DNA from: Methylobacterium sp. Leaf117
Lineage (GTDB): Bacteria; Pseudomonadota; Alphaproteobacteria; Rhizobiales; Beijerinckiaceae
Assembly: GCF_001422985.1 (NCBI RefSeq)
Contig: NZ_LMNL01000001.1
Coordinates: 62,720-126,719 of the forward strand
Length of the DNA stretch: 64,000 nt
Direction: 5' to 3'
Position numbers and translations under genes: made by a program. Position 1 is the first letter of the stretch, and the number at the start of each line of letters is the position of its first letter. Below, one piece after another: positions 18,068-27,592 of this stretch. The notes beneath the pieces are model-generated. The model had not been told where the DNA came from and did not search any database. It saw only the letters and a list, made by a program, of their open reading frames with translations.

Positions 18068-19201
18068 ATGGCATCGCCCCGAACGGACGAGCATGCGGCG
18101 GTCGAAGAGACGGCCGGCGAGGGCGCGATCGAGGCCGGGATCGCGGCTTGCGTGGCCGCTTCGGCGGTGCCGACCGCTCTCCTGGCCTCTGAGGAAGCCG
18201 GCGGCCGCATCGTCGCCGCCAACCGAGCCCTCCACGCACTCGCCCAACGCGCATCGGACGCGCCCCTCGATGGCGACCTGCGGGCGCTCCTCGGCTTCGA
18301 TGCGGACCGGTCGGCGGCGACCCCCCTCGACCCTGTTTTGTCCGATCGCTGCCCGGACGGCGTCGAGGTGCTGGTCCGCCCCGCCGGGGGCGCGGCCTTC
18401 TGGGCTGAGGTCTTCGTCGTGCCCATCCCCGGAACTCCGTATCGTCTCGCTCAGATCATCGACGTGACCCGCCGGCGCGACGCCGAGGGTGCGTTGGCGC
18501 TCTCACGTCAGCGCGAGGCGCTGGGACTGCTCACCAACAGCGTGGCCCACGAGTTCAACAACTTCCTGCAGATTCTCATCGGCTACATCGATGGCCTGAA
18601 ACGTCGCCTCGGGGACCGGGAGGAGCCCTTCATCCAGCGGGCGATCCTGCGCTCGACCGATGCCGCCGAGCGCGCCACGATCCTCACCCGCCAGCTGCTG
18701 GCGTTCTCGCGCCGCATCGCCCCGGATGTCCGCCCCGTGGACCTGAACCGCCTGATCGAAGTGTTCGGCGCCCGCATCGGCCCGACGCTGCCCACGCGCA
18801 TCACCCTGGAGATCCGCACCATTCCGGGTCTCGCGTGCGGCCTGAGCAATCCGAACCAGATCGAACTGGCGCTCAGCCATATCGTCGCCAATGCCTGCGA
18901 GGCGATGCCCGCCGCGGGCCGCATCACCGTGGCGACCTTCTCGGTTCCGCCCGGGGATCGGGCGCTCCAGCGTCCGGGCGACGGCGCGGTCGGGATCACG
19001 GTGACCGACGAGGGGCAGGGCATGTCGCCCGAGATGGCGGCCCGGGCGCTTGCCCCCTTCGTCACCAGCCGCGAGGCCGGCCGCGGCACGGGGCTGGCGA
19101 TCGTGCATGGCCTGGTCAAGCGCCAGAACGGCACGGTGACGATCGACTCGAAGCCCGGGGAGGGCGCCACGGTCCGGATGGTCTTCCCCGCTGCCCTCTA
19201 A
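18068..19201 (+). CDS. Orphan PAS-type sensor histidine kinase
   Basis: A 377-residue histidine kinase without membrane segments, so probably cytoplasmic. The N-terminal 140 residues look like a PAS fold (VPTALLASEEAGGRIVAANR, then FWAEVFVVPIPG). The phosphoacceptor is His161 in the H box VAHEFNNFLQ. The ATPase domain shows the N box HIVANACEAMPAAG, G1 DEGQGMSP and G2 GRGTGLAIVHG. The H box resembles the NtrB-like family. There is no receiver domain and no response regulator gene beside it. The ATG at 18068 is preferred over an in-frame ATG at 18020. Confidence 0.88.
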   Translation: MASPRTDEHAAVEETAGEGAIEAGIAACVAASAVPTALLASEEAGGRIVAANRALHALAQRASDAPLDGDLRALLGFDADRSAATPLDPVLSDRCPDGVEVLVRPAGGAAFWAEVFVVPIPGTPYRLAQIIDVTRRRDAEGALALSRQREALGLLTNSVAHEFNNFLQILIGYIDGLKRRLGDREEPFIQRAILRSTDAAERATILTRQLLAFSRRIAPDVRPVDLNRLIEVFGARIGPTLPTRITLEIRTIPGLACGLSNPNQIELALSHIVANACEAMPAAGRITVATFSVPPGDRALQRPGDGAVGITVTDEGQGMSPEMAARALAPFVTSREAGRGTGLAIVHGLVKRQNGTVTIDSKPGEGATVRMVFPAAL

Positions 19202-19339
19202 GCACGCTCAGGGCGGAGCGAGCGGACATCTCCGTTGGAATTCCCGAAGATCAACGGACTAAAACTCCGGCGCGAACGTCACCATATCAGGAGCGGCGTT
19301 CGCGCCGAGACTTCCGTGATGTTCATCAGAGGCGTTTTC

Positions 19340-20338
19340 ATGCTCACCTCCACCACTCGCCGTAAGCGCGCGGCGTCCATCCTCGCGCTCGCCGCGACGC
19401 TGGCGCTCGCTGCGCCGGTCGTCGAGGCGCGTCCCGGAAGCGGCAGCAGCGGTGGCATGGGCTCGCGCGGGTCGCGCACCTACGCACCCCCGTCGGCGAC
19501 CACCACGGCTCCCGGCGCTCCGGCTCCGATCCAGCGTTCGCAGACCCAGCCCGGTCCCGCCATGGGCAATCCCGGGATGAACACCGCCGCGCAGCCCGGC
19601 CGGCGCTTCGGCGGCGGCTTCATGGCCGGCCTGCTCGGCGCGGGCCTGCTCGGCGCACTCCTGGGCGGCGGCTTCTTCGGGGGCCTCGGCGGCATCGCCT
19701 CGTTCCTCGGTTTGATCCTGCAGGTCGGCCTCGTGGTCCTGCTCGTCTCCTTCGCGGTACGCTGGTTCCGCCGGCGCCAGGGCCAGCCCGCCGCCGCCGG
19801 CCACGCCCGCCAGAATCTCGACGGCGGCGGCATGAACCCCGGCCCGATACCGGGCGGTTCTCTGGGTGGTGGTCCTCTGGGTGGCGGCTACGGCAACGCC
19901 CAGCGCGGTCCCGCTCCGGTCCAGCCGGTTCAGGCGCGTCCGGTCCAGATCGGACCGGGCGATTTCGAGAGCTTCGAGATCAACCTCAACGACGTGCAGG
20001 CCGCCTATGGGCGTGAGGATGTGGCCGCACTCCGCAACCTCGCCACCCCGGAAATGGCCGGCTACTTCATCGAGGAACTGCGGGCCAACGAGGCGCGCGG
20101 CGTCGTCAACCGGATCTCCGACGTCAAGCTCCTCCAGGGTGACCTGTCCGAGAGCTGGGGCGAGGGCAATGCCGAGTACGCCACGGTGGCGATGCGCTAC
20201 GCCATCAAGGACGTGACCTTCGACCGCAAGACGCAGCGGGTCGTCGAGACTGGCGAGCCCGAGGCGGTGGAGCTGTGGACCTTCGTGCGCGAGCGCGGCG
20301 GCCGCTGGATCCTCTCGGCGATCCAGCAGGGTCGCTGA
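19340..20338 (+). CDS. Tim44-like domain protein with glycine-rich membrane segment
   Basis: A 332-residue protein. It begins with a probable signal peptide (basic start, hydrophobic run, cleavage near VVEARPGSG). A Gly/Ser/Pro/Thr-rich region is followed by a glycine-rich membrane segment (GLLGAGLLGALLGGG, then GLILQVGLVVLLVSFAV) and an RRRQ stop-transfer. A second low-complexity Gly/Pro region leads to a C-terminal Tim44-like domain (from about residue 210, FESFEINLNDVQAAY) resembling bacterial homologues of the mitochondrial import protein Tim44. Start 19340 follows an AGAGGCG ribosome site; an ATG at 19319 is the alternative. The role in bacteria is unclear. Confidence 0.85.
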   Translation: MLTSTTRRKRAASILALAATLALAAPVVEARPGSGSSGGMGSRGSRTYAPPSATTTAPGAPAPIQRSQTQPGPAMGNPGMNTAAQPGRRFGGGFMAGLLGAGLLGALLGGGFFGGLGGIASFLGLILQVGLVVLLVSFAVRWFRRRQGQPAAAGHARQNLDGGGMNPGPIPGGSLGGGPLGGGYGNAQRGPAPVQPVQARPVQIGPGDFESFEINLNDVQAAYGREDVAALRNLATPEMAGYFIEELRANEARGVVNRISDVKLLQGDLSESWGEGNAEYATVAMRYAIKDVTFDRKTQRVVETGEPEAVELWTFVRERGGRWILSAIQQGR

Positions 20339-20369
20339 AGCGACCGGCTTCGAAAGCGAGCCTGTGAAC

Positions 20370-20409
20370 GAAAGGCCCGCGCGCGGAGACATCCGCGCAG
20401 GGGCCTTTC
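20370..20409. terminator. Hairpin terminator between converging genes
   Basis: GAAAGGCCC at 20370-20378 pairs perfectly with GGGCCTTTC at 20401-20409, with further pairing of the GC-rich inside (CGCGCGGA with TCCGCGC). It sits between the stops of the Tim44-domain gene and rsmA, so it can end both transcripts. There is no separate T-run beyond the stem. Confidence 0.7.
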
Positions 20410-20428
20410 GCGTTTCGGAAGGCGGTGA

Positions 20429-21289
20429 TCAGGTCGGCCTGTAGGCCTGCGCCATCGCCACGAAGGCCGAGACCGGAACCTCCTCGGCCCGTGCGGTCTC
20501 GGGAATGCCGGCCGCGTCCAGCAGCCGGGCCGGATCGGGAACTGCCGCCTTCAGACTCTGGCGCAGCATCTTGCGGCGCTGCCCGAAGGCCGCCCGGGTG
20601 ATCGCCTCGAGAGCCTGGACCGAGCAGGGCAGGGGCGCGCGCCGGGGCGTGAGCCGCACGACCGACGACGTCACCTTCGGCGGCGGCACGAAGGCCGACG
20701 GCGCCACGTCGAACAGGATGTGCGCCTCCGTCCGCCAGCCGCAGAGGACACCGAGGCGGCCGTAATTGGCGCGGTCGTTCTCGTCCGCCACGATGCGTTC
20801 GGCGACTTCGCGTTGGAACATCAGCGTCAGGGAATTCCACCAGGGCGGCCAGGCCGCACCGGCGAGCCAGCCCACCAGTAGGGGCGTGCCGATATTGTAA
20901 GGCAGGTTGGCAACGATCCGCGCCGGCCCGGACCCGATCAGCGGCACCGGGTCGAAGGCGAGGGCATCGGCATCGACCACGTCGAGGCGACCGGGATAAT
21001 GGGCGGCGATCTCGGCCAGCGCCGGAAGCGCACGGGGATCGCGCTCGATGGCGATGACCCGGGCGGCCCCCTCTGCCAGGAGCGCCCGGGTGAGGCCGCC
21101 GGGACCGGGGCCGATCTCGACCACGGTGACGCCGTCGAGCGGCCCGGCCGAGCGGGCGATGCGCCCGGTCAGGTTGAGGTCGAACAGGAAGTTCTGGCCG
21201 AGCGCCTTCTTCGGCTCGAGGCCGTGCTTGCGCACCACCTCCCGCAGGGGCGGCAGGCCGTCGCTGCTGGTGCTTCCGTCCTCGCTCAC
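20429..21289 (-). CDS. rsmA: 16S rRNA (adenine1518-N6/adenine1519-N6)-dimethyltransferase RsmA
   Basis: Dimethylates A1518 and A1519 in helix 45 of 16S rRNA during small-subunit assembly; also known as KsgA. The 286-residue product has [11 protein letters not shown] at the N-terminus, the SAM motif [15 protein letters not shown] and the catalytic [11 protein letters not shown] motif. The start is a GTG at 21289 that overlaps the pdxA stop (GTGA), so the two are translationally coupled. Length is normal for the family. Confidence 0.95.
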   Translation of the reverse strand: MSEDGSTSSDGLPPLREVVRKHGLEPKKALGQNFLFDLNLTGRIARSAGPLDGVTVVEIGPGPGGLTRALLAEGAARVIAIERDPRALPALAEIAAHYPGRLDVVDADALAFDPVPLIGSGPARIVANLPYNIGTPLLVGWLAGAAWPPWWNSLTLMFQREVAERIVADENDRANYGRLGVLCGWRTEAHILFDVAPSAFVPPPKVTSSVVRLTPRRAPLPCSVQALEAITRAAFGQRRKMLRQSLKAAVPDPARLLDAAGIPETARAEEVPVSAFVAMAQAYRPT

Positions 21290-22308
21290 GAGCCGGCCTT
21301 CACGAGGCGCGCGGCAAGCTGCAGGGCCGCCATCAGGCTGTCGGGCCGCGCGATGCCCTTGCCGGCGATGTCGAAGGCGGTGCCGTGGTCCGGCGAGGTG
21401 CGGATGAACGGCAGGCCCAGGGTGACGTTGACGCCCTCGTCGAACGCGAGGGTCTTGATCGGGATGAGGGCCTGGTCGTGGGTCGGCGTCAGCGCGACAT
21501 CGTAATTCGCCCGCGCCCGCGCGTGGAACAGGGTGTCGGCCGGAAGAGGCCCCCGGATGTCGATGCCCTCGGCCTGCAGCTGAAGCACCGCCGGCTCCAG
21601 CACATCGCGGTCTTCGGTGCCCATGGTGGCGTTCTCCCCCGCATGCGGGTTGAGCCCCGATAGAACGAGACGGGGCCGGGCAAGGCCGAAGCGCCGGCGC
21701 AGGTCGTGATCGACGATGCGGGCGGTGCGCATCACGAGGTCCTGCGTCAGCAGCTCCGGCACCCGCCGGAGGGCGACGTGGATGGTGACCGGCACCACCG
21801 CCAGGGTCTCGCTCCACAGCATCATCACGGGCAGCGGCGGGGTCTCGCCGGGGGGCACCGCGCAGGCGGCCAGGAACTCGGTATGGCCCGGATGCGCGAA
21901 GCCGACCTGGGTCAGGACGTATTTGGCGATCGGATTGGTGACGAGGGCGGTGGCGGCCCCGGAGCGGACGAGCTCTACCGCCGTGATGATCGATTCCAGA
22001 ATCGCGCCGGCATTGGCGGCATCGGGGCGTCCGGCCTCGGCGTGGACGGCCCTGCCGCTCGGCAGGGCCATCACCGGCAAGGCGCGGCCGAACACTTCCG
22101 TGGCGAGATCCGGTCCCACATCGGCGATCGGCACCTGCAGGTTCAGCTCGCTCGCCCGCCGCTCGATGAAGGCGGGATCGCCGACGAGGAAGAACGGCGG
22201 CAGCCCCGCCCCGGCGTCGCGCAGGCGCCAAGCCATCAGGGCGATTTCAGGGCCGATCCCGGCGGGGTCTCCGAGCGTGAGGGCGATGGGCCCATGCAGG
22301 CTGCTCAT
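21286..22308 (-). CDS. pdxA: 4-hydroxythreonine-4-phosphate dehydrogenase PdxA
   Basis: NAD-dependent metal enzyme of pyridoxal 5'-phosphate synthesis (DXP-dependent pathway). The 340-residue product has [12 protein letters not shown] near the start, the metal-binding histidines in [11 protein letters not shown] and [10 protein letters not shown], and the [15 protein letters not shown] motif near the end. I chose the ATG at 22308, which follows a GGAGCG ribosome site; a longer reading from 22365 would overlap lptD. It is 34 bases from the lptD stop and overlaps rsmA by four bases. Confidence 0.95.
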   Translation of the reverse strand: MSSLHGPIALTLGDPAGIGPEIALMAWRLRDAGAGLPPFFLVGDPAFIERRASELNLQVPIADVGPDLATEVFGRALPVMALPSGRAVHAEAGRPDAANAGAILESIITAVELVRSGAATALVTNPIAKYVLTQVGFAHPGHTEFLAACAVPPGETPPLPVMMLWSETLAVVPVTIHVALRRVPELLTQDLVMRTARIVDHDLRRRFGLARPRLVLSGLNPHAGENATMGTEDRDVLEPAVLQLQAEGIDIRGPLPADTLFHARARANYDVALTPTHDQALIPIKTLAFDEGVNVTLGLPFIRTSPDHGTAFDIAGKGIARPDSLMAALQLAARLVKAGS

Positions 22309-22342
22309 CGCGATACGCTCCGGGTTCGGACGGCTGTCCGCC

Positions 22343-25009
22343 TCAACGGACCGTCGAGATGCCATCGGCCGTGATGGCCGTATTCAGGTTCTGGCGGAAA
22401 TCCGCCTCGCCGAGCGTCTTCAGCTCCAGCCGCAGCAGCACCGTCCGGTTGCGCTCGCTGGTGCCGAGGGAGGCGGCGACCGGCGAGACGATGTAGTTGA
22501 CCGAGATGGTGGTGCACTCGTCCTGGTAGCCCCCGCCGATGCTCATGCCCGACAGGTAGGCGCGGCCGGGATTCCGATAGACCGGCGCGTCCCCGACCGG
22601 GTTGGCAAGGTAGGACGCATAGGCTGTCTGGAAGTTGTCGCGCACGTCGAGATAGTGCGACAGGTCGACCAGGGCCGAGCCGGTGACGAACCAGTTTGGC
22701 GTGACGTGGTAGGTGGCCGAGGCGGTCACGCCCTCGCGCCGATTGGCAAAGCCGAGGGCCGGCTGGGCCCGGTAGTAGGAATAGAACGCCGAGAGGTCGA
22801 TCGGCGCGAACGGCGCCAGTCGGGCGATCACGCCGGTCTCGACCCGGTTCACGCCGAGGTCGGCGTGATCGAAGCGCCCGCGCGTGATGAAGGTGATGTT
22901 CTGGTTCGGCGAGAGCTGGAACCGGCCGACGAAATCGGAGGCCCGGCTGTCGAGGCCGGAATCGAGGCCCACATTGGCGATGTCGCCGCGGCGGAACGAG
23001 TTGACGCCAGCGATCTGGATCGACTCGCCGAACATCACGTTCGCGTACCAGCCGGCCGGGGTCACGACGGAGTATTGCGCGCCGAGATTGGTGCGGACAC
23101 CCCCTTCGACCCGGTCGTAGCCCGAGAACTTGTCCCACTCGAACAACGAGGTGTCGTCGAAGATCAGGCTCTGGGCGTCTTCGTTGGGCAGACGGCCGAT
23201 CCGGGTCTCGCTCGGGCGGGCGATGACCTGGGCGATCGGCTCAAGGGTGTGGACGCCGAGGGGGCCGAAATTGCTGACGAACGGATAGCGGTAATCGAGG
23301 CCGACCGCCGGCAGGACCCGGCCGGAAAAGTCCGAATCCTGCGTCGCGATGTTCGTCGACAGGGCGTTCTGGTAGCCCGAATTGCGCGGATCGACGAAGA
23401 ACGCGTCGGTGCGCAGGTAGGCGAAGGGCGTGAAGACCTGGCCGACATCGTCGATGAAGCTGCGGCGCCAGGAGAGCTGGGCCGACCCGCGGGTGTTGGT
23501 TCCGGCAAGGCCCCGGATGACGCACTGGCCGCGCGAGAACGACGTGCAGGTCTCGTAGAGGTAGTAGGTCCGGCCGTTGATGGTCGGAGTCTGCAGGTAG
23601 GCGGTCGGCGTTCCGATGGCCTGGAAGTCGGTCGCCTGCCGGTTCAGGCTGGTGATATTGGCCTCGAAGCGGACCTCGCCGCCGAGGAAGCCCGGCCCGT
23701 TGATGCGCTTGTCGTAATCGATCACCGGCGCGACGAAGGGCTGCTCCTTCTGCCAGTCGAAGCTCGACAGGCCCTTGAAGTAGTAGCCCCGCGCCTCGAA
23801 CCACGAGCGGTCGCCCTGACCGATCAGGTAGGCGGTCGACACCGCCTCACGGAAGTAATCCGTCGTGATGCTCTGGTTGCGGATGCGGTAATTGTCGAGG
23901 AACCACTTGTCGGTGACGCCGACGATGTCCCAGCCCGTACGCCAGCGGTCGTTGATGTAGAACTGGCCCTTGGTCTCCACCGAGCCGCGGAAGTCACGAT
24001 CTCCGGCGCCGAGCGGTCCGGGCAGGAAGGCGCTCGGCGTGGTCTGGAAGATGCCGGACAGGCGCAGGTTGTACGAGCCGGATTCCAGCCGATGCCGGAA
24101 CTCGGCCTGACCGAGTACGCCCTGGTTGCTCAGGAAGGCGGGTGAGAGCGTGAGATCGTAGTTCGGCGCCAGATTGACGAAGAACGGCGTCGCGAGTCCG
24201 GAGCCGAGCGCCGTGGAGGTGAGGAAGCGTGGCGTCAGGAAGCCGGTCTTGCGCTTCACCGTCGGGTCGGCGGTCTCGAAATACGGCAGATAGGCGATCG
24301 GGATGCCGCCGATCTCGAGGGTCGATTCCTCGAAGGCGACGGTGTGGGTCTCGTTGTTGTGAACGATCTTGGTGGCGCGGATCTGCCAGAGCGGCGGCGT
24401 TTCCGGGTTGTTCTTGCACGGCTCGCAGGCGGTGTAGGTGCCGTATTCGAAGCTGGTGCTGTCGCCCTCGATCCGCTCGGCGCGGGGCGCCGAGAACCGG
24501 GTCCGCACGGTCTGGCCGTTCAGCTCGACGTTCTGCTGCACCCGCAGCGCATCGATGAAGCCGTTCCGGAAATCGTCGGTCAGCTCCATCTTGGCGCCGG
24601 TGACGACGTCGCCCGAGGCTTCGGTGAGGCGCACGTTGCCCTCGGCGAAGACCCGGCTGGCCTTGCGATCGTAGATGACCCGGTCGGCCTGCAAGACGCG
24701 CGGGCCGTAATGCAGCTCGGCATTGCCGCGCGCCGTCACGGTGTTGCGGTCGTTGTCGTAGATCAGCTCGGCGGCCTCCACGAGGAGGCGTTCGACGGGT
24801 TTGCCGGATTCGACTCTGTTGGATTCGGGTTTTCCCGCGGCGGTTTTCGGCGCGGCCTGCGCGCGGGCCGACCCTCCGAGCGGCGCGGGTGCGACGACGG
24901 TGAGCAGTGCCACGAACCCCGTGGCCAACGCGATGTCGGCGACCTTACGCAACGCCAGTCCCAACTCCTGCCAAGGCCCCTGACCCATCCCCATCGCCGA
25001 GTCCGACAT
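22343..25009 (-). CDS. lptD: LPS-assembly protein LptD
   Basis: Outer-membrane beta-barrel that inserts lipopolysaccharide into the outer leaflet. The 888-residue product has a hydrophobic N-terminal signal region (residues 27-52), then the OstA/LptA-like beta-jellyroll (LIYDNDRNTVTARGNAELHYG and following), then a long barrel domain ending in alternating hydrophobic strands. Cysteines occur as an ACEPC pair at the jellyroll-barrel junction and again in the barrel and near the end (QDECTT), as needed for inter-domain disulfides. Its ATG overlaps the lptG stop. Confidence 0.94.
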   Translation of the reverse strand: MSDSAMGMGQGPWQELGLALRKVADIALATGFVALLTVVAPAPLGGSARAQAAPKTAAGKPESNRVESGKPVERLLVEAAELIYDNDRNTVTARGNAELHYGPRVLQADRVIYDRKASRVFAEGNVRLTEASGDVVTGAKMELTDDFRNGFIDALRVQQNVELNGQTVRTRFSAPRAERIEGDSTSFEYGTYTACEPCKNNPETPPLWQIRATKIVHNNETHTVAFEESTLEIGGIPIAYLPYFETADPTVKRKTGFLTPRFLTSTALGSGLATPFFVNLAPNYDLTLSPAFLSNQGVLGQAEFRHRLESGSYNLRLSGIFQTTPSAFLPGPLGAGDRDFRGSVETKGQFYINDRWRTGWDIVGVTDKWFLDNYRIRNQSITTDYFREAVSTAYLIGQGDRSWFEARGYYFKGLSSFDWQKEQPFVAPVIDYDKRINGPGFLGGEVRFEANITSLNRQATDFQAIGTPTAYLQTPTINGRTYYLYETCTSFSRGQCVIRGLAGTNTRGSAQLSWRRSFIDDVGQVFTPFAYLRTDAFFVDPRNSGYQNALSTNIATQDSDFSGRVLPAVGLDYRYPFVSNFGPLGVHTLEPIAQVIARPSETRIGRLPNEDAQSLIFDDTSLFEWDKFSGYDRVEGGVRTNLGAQYSVVTPAGWYANVMFGESIQIAGVNSFRRGDIANVGLDSGLDSRASDFVGRFQLSPNQNITFITRGRFDHADLGVNRVETGVIARLAPFAPIDLSAFYSYYRAQPALGFANRREGVTASATYHVTPNWFVTGSALVDLSHYLDVRDNFQTAYASYLANPVGDAPVYRNPGRAYLSGMSIGGGYQDECTTISVNYIVSPVAASLGTSERNRTVLLRLELKTLGEADFRQNLNTAITADGISTVR

Positions 25010-26103
25010 CAGCCGTCCTCCTGATAGAGAAGCGTGAGCGTACCGAGGAGACTCCCTACCACGGCCGGGAACCAGGCCGCCACAGCCGGCGTCACGATTC
25101 CCGAGGCACCGAGGCCTTCCAGCACCTGTCGGGCGACGTACAGCACGAACCCCGCCGCGACGCCGCCCAGCACCAGCTTTCCCACACCACCAAAGCGGAA
25201 GAACCTTAAGGAAACGCTGGCCGCCACCAGCACCATGGCCAAGAACAGGACAGGTCTCGCGAGCAGCACATCGTATTGAAGACGGTAGCGGGTGGCATCG
25301 AGGCCCGCTCGTTCGGAGCGTGCGATGGTTTCGGGCAGTTGCCAGAAAGGCACGGATTCCGGCGGCGTGAAGCGCTGGCGCACCTGGGACGGCACCAGGG
25401 TCGAGGCGATCAGGTAGGTGTCGTAGGTCTCGGCCGGCTGGCCTTGCGCCATCACGCGGGCCTGGCTCAGCTCCCAGTAGCCATCATGCAGGCTGGCCCG
25501 CGCCGCCTCGATCTGCGCGGTGAACACGCCCGCCTCGTCGAAGGTGAAGACCGAGACCCCCGCGAGGGCGGTGGTGCCCTCCACCGCCGTATCGGCCCGG
25601 ATGATCGCCTGCCCGTCGAGGCTGCGCTGGCGGATCCACAGGTCCTTGCCGGAATTGGCCTTGCTGGAGCGGGCGAAGATCTTCGCCTCGATTTCGGTGG
25701 AGCGCTGCTTCATCAGCGCCGAGACCGGATTGTAGACGCCCACCGCGAAGACCCCGATGGCGAGCGCCACGAACACGCCGGGCTGGAGGAACTGCCAGGC
25801 GGAGATGCCGGCCGCCCGCGCCACCACGAGTTCGAGCTTGCGCGAGAGCTGGAGCAGCGCGGCCATGGACCCGAACAGGATGGCGAAGGGCAGCACGCCC
25901 TCGGCCACGGCGGGGGTGCGGTAGAGCGAGAGCTGCGCCATCAGGCCTGGGGATGCACCCTCGGCGTCGCCGGCGCGCCGCAGCAGCTCGACGAAGTCGA
26001 GGGTGTAGACCAGCGTGAAGACCGTGAGGAACACCCCCAGGATCGTGCGCACGAAGCGCATGGCGAAGTAGCGGCCGAGGGTGGCGCCGATCAGGATGGA
26101 CAT
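25009..26103 (-). CDS. lptG: LPS export ABC transporter permease LptG
   Basis: One of the two inner-membrane permease subunits that lift LPS out of the membrane with LptB2 and pass it to LptC. The 364-residue protein has the expected pattern of three membrane helices, a large periplasmic jellyroll domain (about residues 125-270) and three C-terminal helices. The N-terminal region TLGRYFAMRFVRTILGVFL and the coupling-helix segment LELVVARAAGISAWQFL are typical. It starts seven bases after lptF and overlaps lptD. Confidence 0.94.
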   Translation of the reverse strand: MSILIGATLGRYFAMRFVRTILGVFLTVFTLVYTLDFVELLRRAGDAEGASPGLMAQLSLYRTPAVAEGVLPFAILFGSMAALLQLSRKLELVVARAAGISAWQFLQPGVFVALAIGVFAVGVYNPVSALMKQRSTEIEAKIFARSSKANSGKDLWIRQRSLDGQAIIRADTAVEGTTALAGVSVFTFDEAGVFTAQIEAARASLHDGYWELSQARVMAQGQPAETYDTYLIASTLVPSQVRQRFTPPESVPFWQLPETIARSERAGLDATRYRLQYDVLLARPVLFLAMVLVAASVSLRFFRFGGVGKLVLGGVAAGFVLYVARQVLEGLGASGIVTPAVAAWFPAVVGSLLGTLTLLYQEDG

Positions 26104-26110
26104 GCGCGCC

Positions 26111-27283
26111 TCAGCTCACCCCGAGTCGGGGACGCCGTCCCAGGAGGCGGCCTGCGAACCGGCCCAGGGCCCGTCTCGTCCGCGCGTTCCAGTCCCGCAC
26201 GGCGGCGCCCTGGAAGATCAGCAGCGCCGAGACGAGGATGGCCAGGAGGGGCACGGTGTAGACCGCGATCACGGCGCCCTGGCTGCGCGCGGCGGCGCTC
26301 GACGCGGCAAAGCCGCCGATGCGCACGACCACCACGGCGATCACCGCAGCCGCGACCGCGAGGCCGCGCCCCTGACGCGTGGTGCGCGGATCGCCCAGTG
26401 CCGCGAAGGCGATGAAGGTCAGGGCCAGCGGGTAGAGCCAAGACGAGAGCCGGTCGTGTAGTTCCGCCCGAAAGCGCCCCTTCTGCTGATTGTAGTAGGT
26501 CTCGCCGGTGTCGGGGAACAGCAGCTGCGCGGTGGCGCGCTCGCGAGGCTTGTAGACCAGCTCCGCATCGGGCGGAGTGAAGGCCGCGAGATCGACGGTG
26601 TAGCGCTCGAAGGTGATGATCGAGGCGTCGCGGGAGTCCTTCTGCTGCCGGTGGATGCTGCCCTTCTCCAAGGCGAGATAGCTCTGACCGCCATATTCGA
26701 GCGCCTGGCCGCGCTCGGCGAGATAGACCACCGACTTGCCGGCTTCCCGCTTGTCCTGGATGAACAGGCCGAGCAGGGCGCCGCCGGGTCCGCGCTCGCG
26801 GAAATGGAAGGTGATGCCGCTGTCGAGGCTGGTGAACTGCCCTTCCTTGACCACGTTGGCGATGAAGTCCCCCCGCACGCGGGTCAGCACGTCACGCAGC
26901 TCCTGGAAGGAGGACGGCATGACCTGGATCGTCAGGAAGGCCACCGCGAGGCTGACGGCGAGACCGAGGCTGAGGAACGGACGCAGGATCTGTCGCGGCC
27001 GCATCCCGGCGGCCGACATCACGATCAGCTCGGAATCACCGTTCAGCTTGTTCAGGGTGTGGACGACGGCGATGAACAGGGCGACCGGGGCGATGACGGT
27101 GATCAGGGTCGGCAGCGACAGCCCGGTAATCAGGAAGAAGATGACCAGCGTCTGGCCCTTCGCGGTAATCAGGTCGAGTTCGCGCAGGGCCTGCGTCACC
27201 CAGATCGTGCCCGTGAGGCCGACGAGGCAGGCCAGGAACGCCCCGAGCGCGAGTCTGAAGATGTAGCGCTCGATCTGCGGCAT
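26111..27283 (-). CDS. lptF: LPS export ABC transporter permease LptF
   Basis: The partner permease of LptG. The product from the ATG at 27283 is 390 residues and begins MPQIERYIFRLALGAFLACL, a typical LptF start. The coupling-helix region SELIVMSAAGMRPRQILRPF and the periplasmic jellyroll are present, with three helices at the C-terminus. A longer reading from 27544 would add 87 low-complexity, Arg-rich residues and is unlikely. It is the first gene of the lptF-lptG-lptD-pdxA-rsmA series. Confidence 0.93.
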   Translation of the reverse strand: MPQIERYIFRLALGAFLACLVGLTGTIWVTQALRELDLITAKGQTLVIFFLITGLSLPTLITVIAPVALFIAVVHTLNKLNGDSELIVMSAAGMRPRQILRPFLSLGLAVSLAVAFLTIQVMPSSFQELRDVLTRVRGDFIANVVKEGQFTSLDSGITFHFRERGPGGALLGLFIQDKREAGKSVVYLAERGQALEYGGQSYLALEKGSIHRQQKDSRDASIITFERYTVDLAAFTPPDAELVYKPRERATAQLLFPDTGETYYNQQKGRFRAELHDRLSSWLYPLALTFIAFAALGDPRTTRQGRGLAVAAAVIAVVVVRIGGFAASSAAARSQGAVIAVYTVPLLAILVSALLIFQGAAVRDWNARTRRALGRFAGRLLGRRPRLGVS

Positions 27284-27592
27284 CGAATCTCGTGGATCGG
27301 GTTCTCGTGAGTCAGGTTCCGGTGGATCGACCCTCATGGACCGATCTCGCCTCACCCGGCGGGATTCCACCCGCGCGTTTCGACCTGTCCCGCCCCCCGA
27401 CCGGCCAGCCCGATCCGGGCGCGCCAATTCGGGCGCTTTCACGGCCGTCCGGTCGCGTTGCGTTCTCTGCCTCAACGGGTACACAGAAGCCTTGGGAGGG
27501 GCACGTCGAAGCCCGTGTTCCTCCGCACATCCTGCGCGCATCACTTCGAACGCGCCTCTCGTTCGAGCCCAATCCTTCGGAAAGCTAGCGTC
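27284..27592. other. Divergent promoter region between lptF and pepA
   Basis: This 309-base gap should carry the promoters of both divergent transcription units. I see no clear operator, riboswitch or small gene in it. Such a divergent lptF/pepA arrangement is common in alpha- and gammaproteobacteria. Confidence 0.5.

Noticed and set aside
21716..24145. 809-codon open frame on the plus strand opposite pdxA-lptD
   Set aside because: Crosses two conserved minus-strand genes; antisense artefact of high GC.
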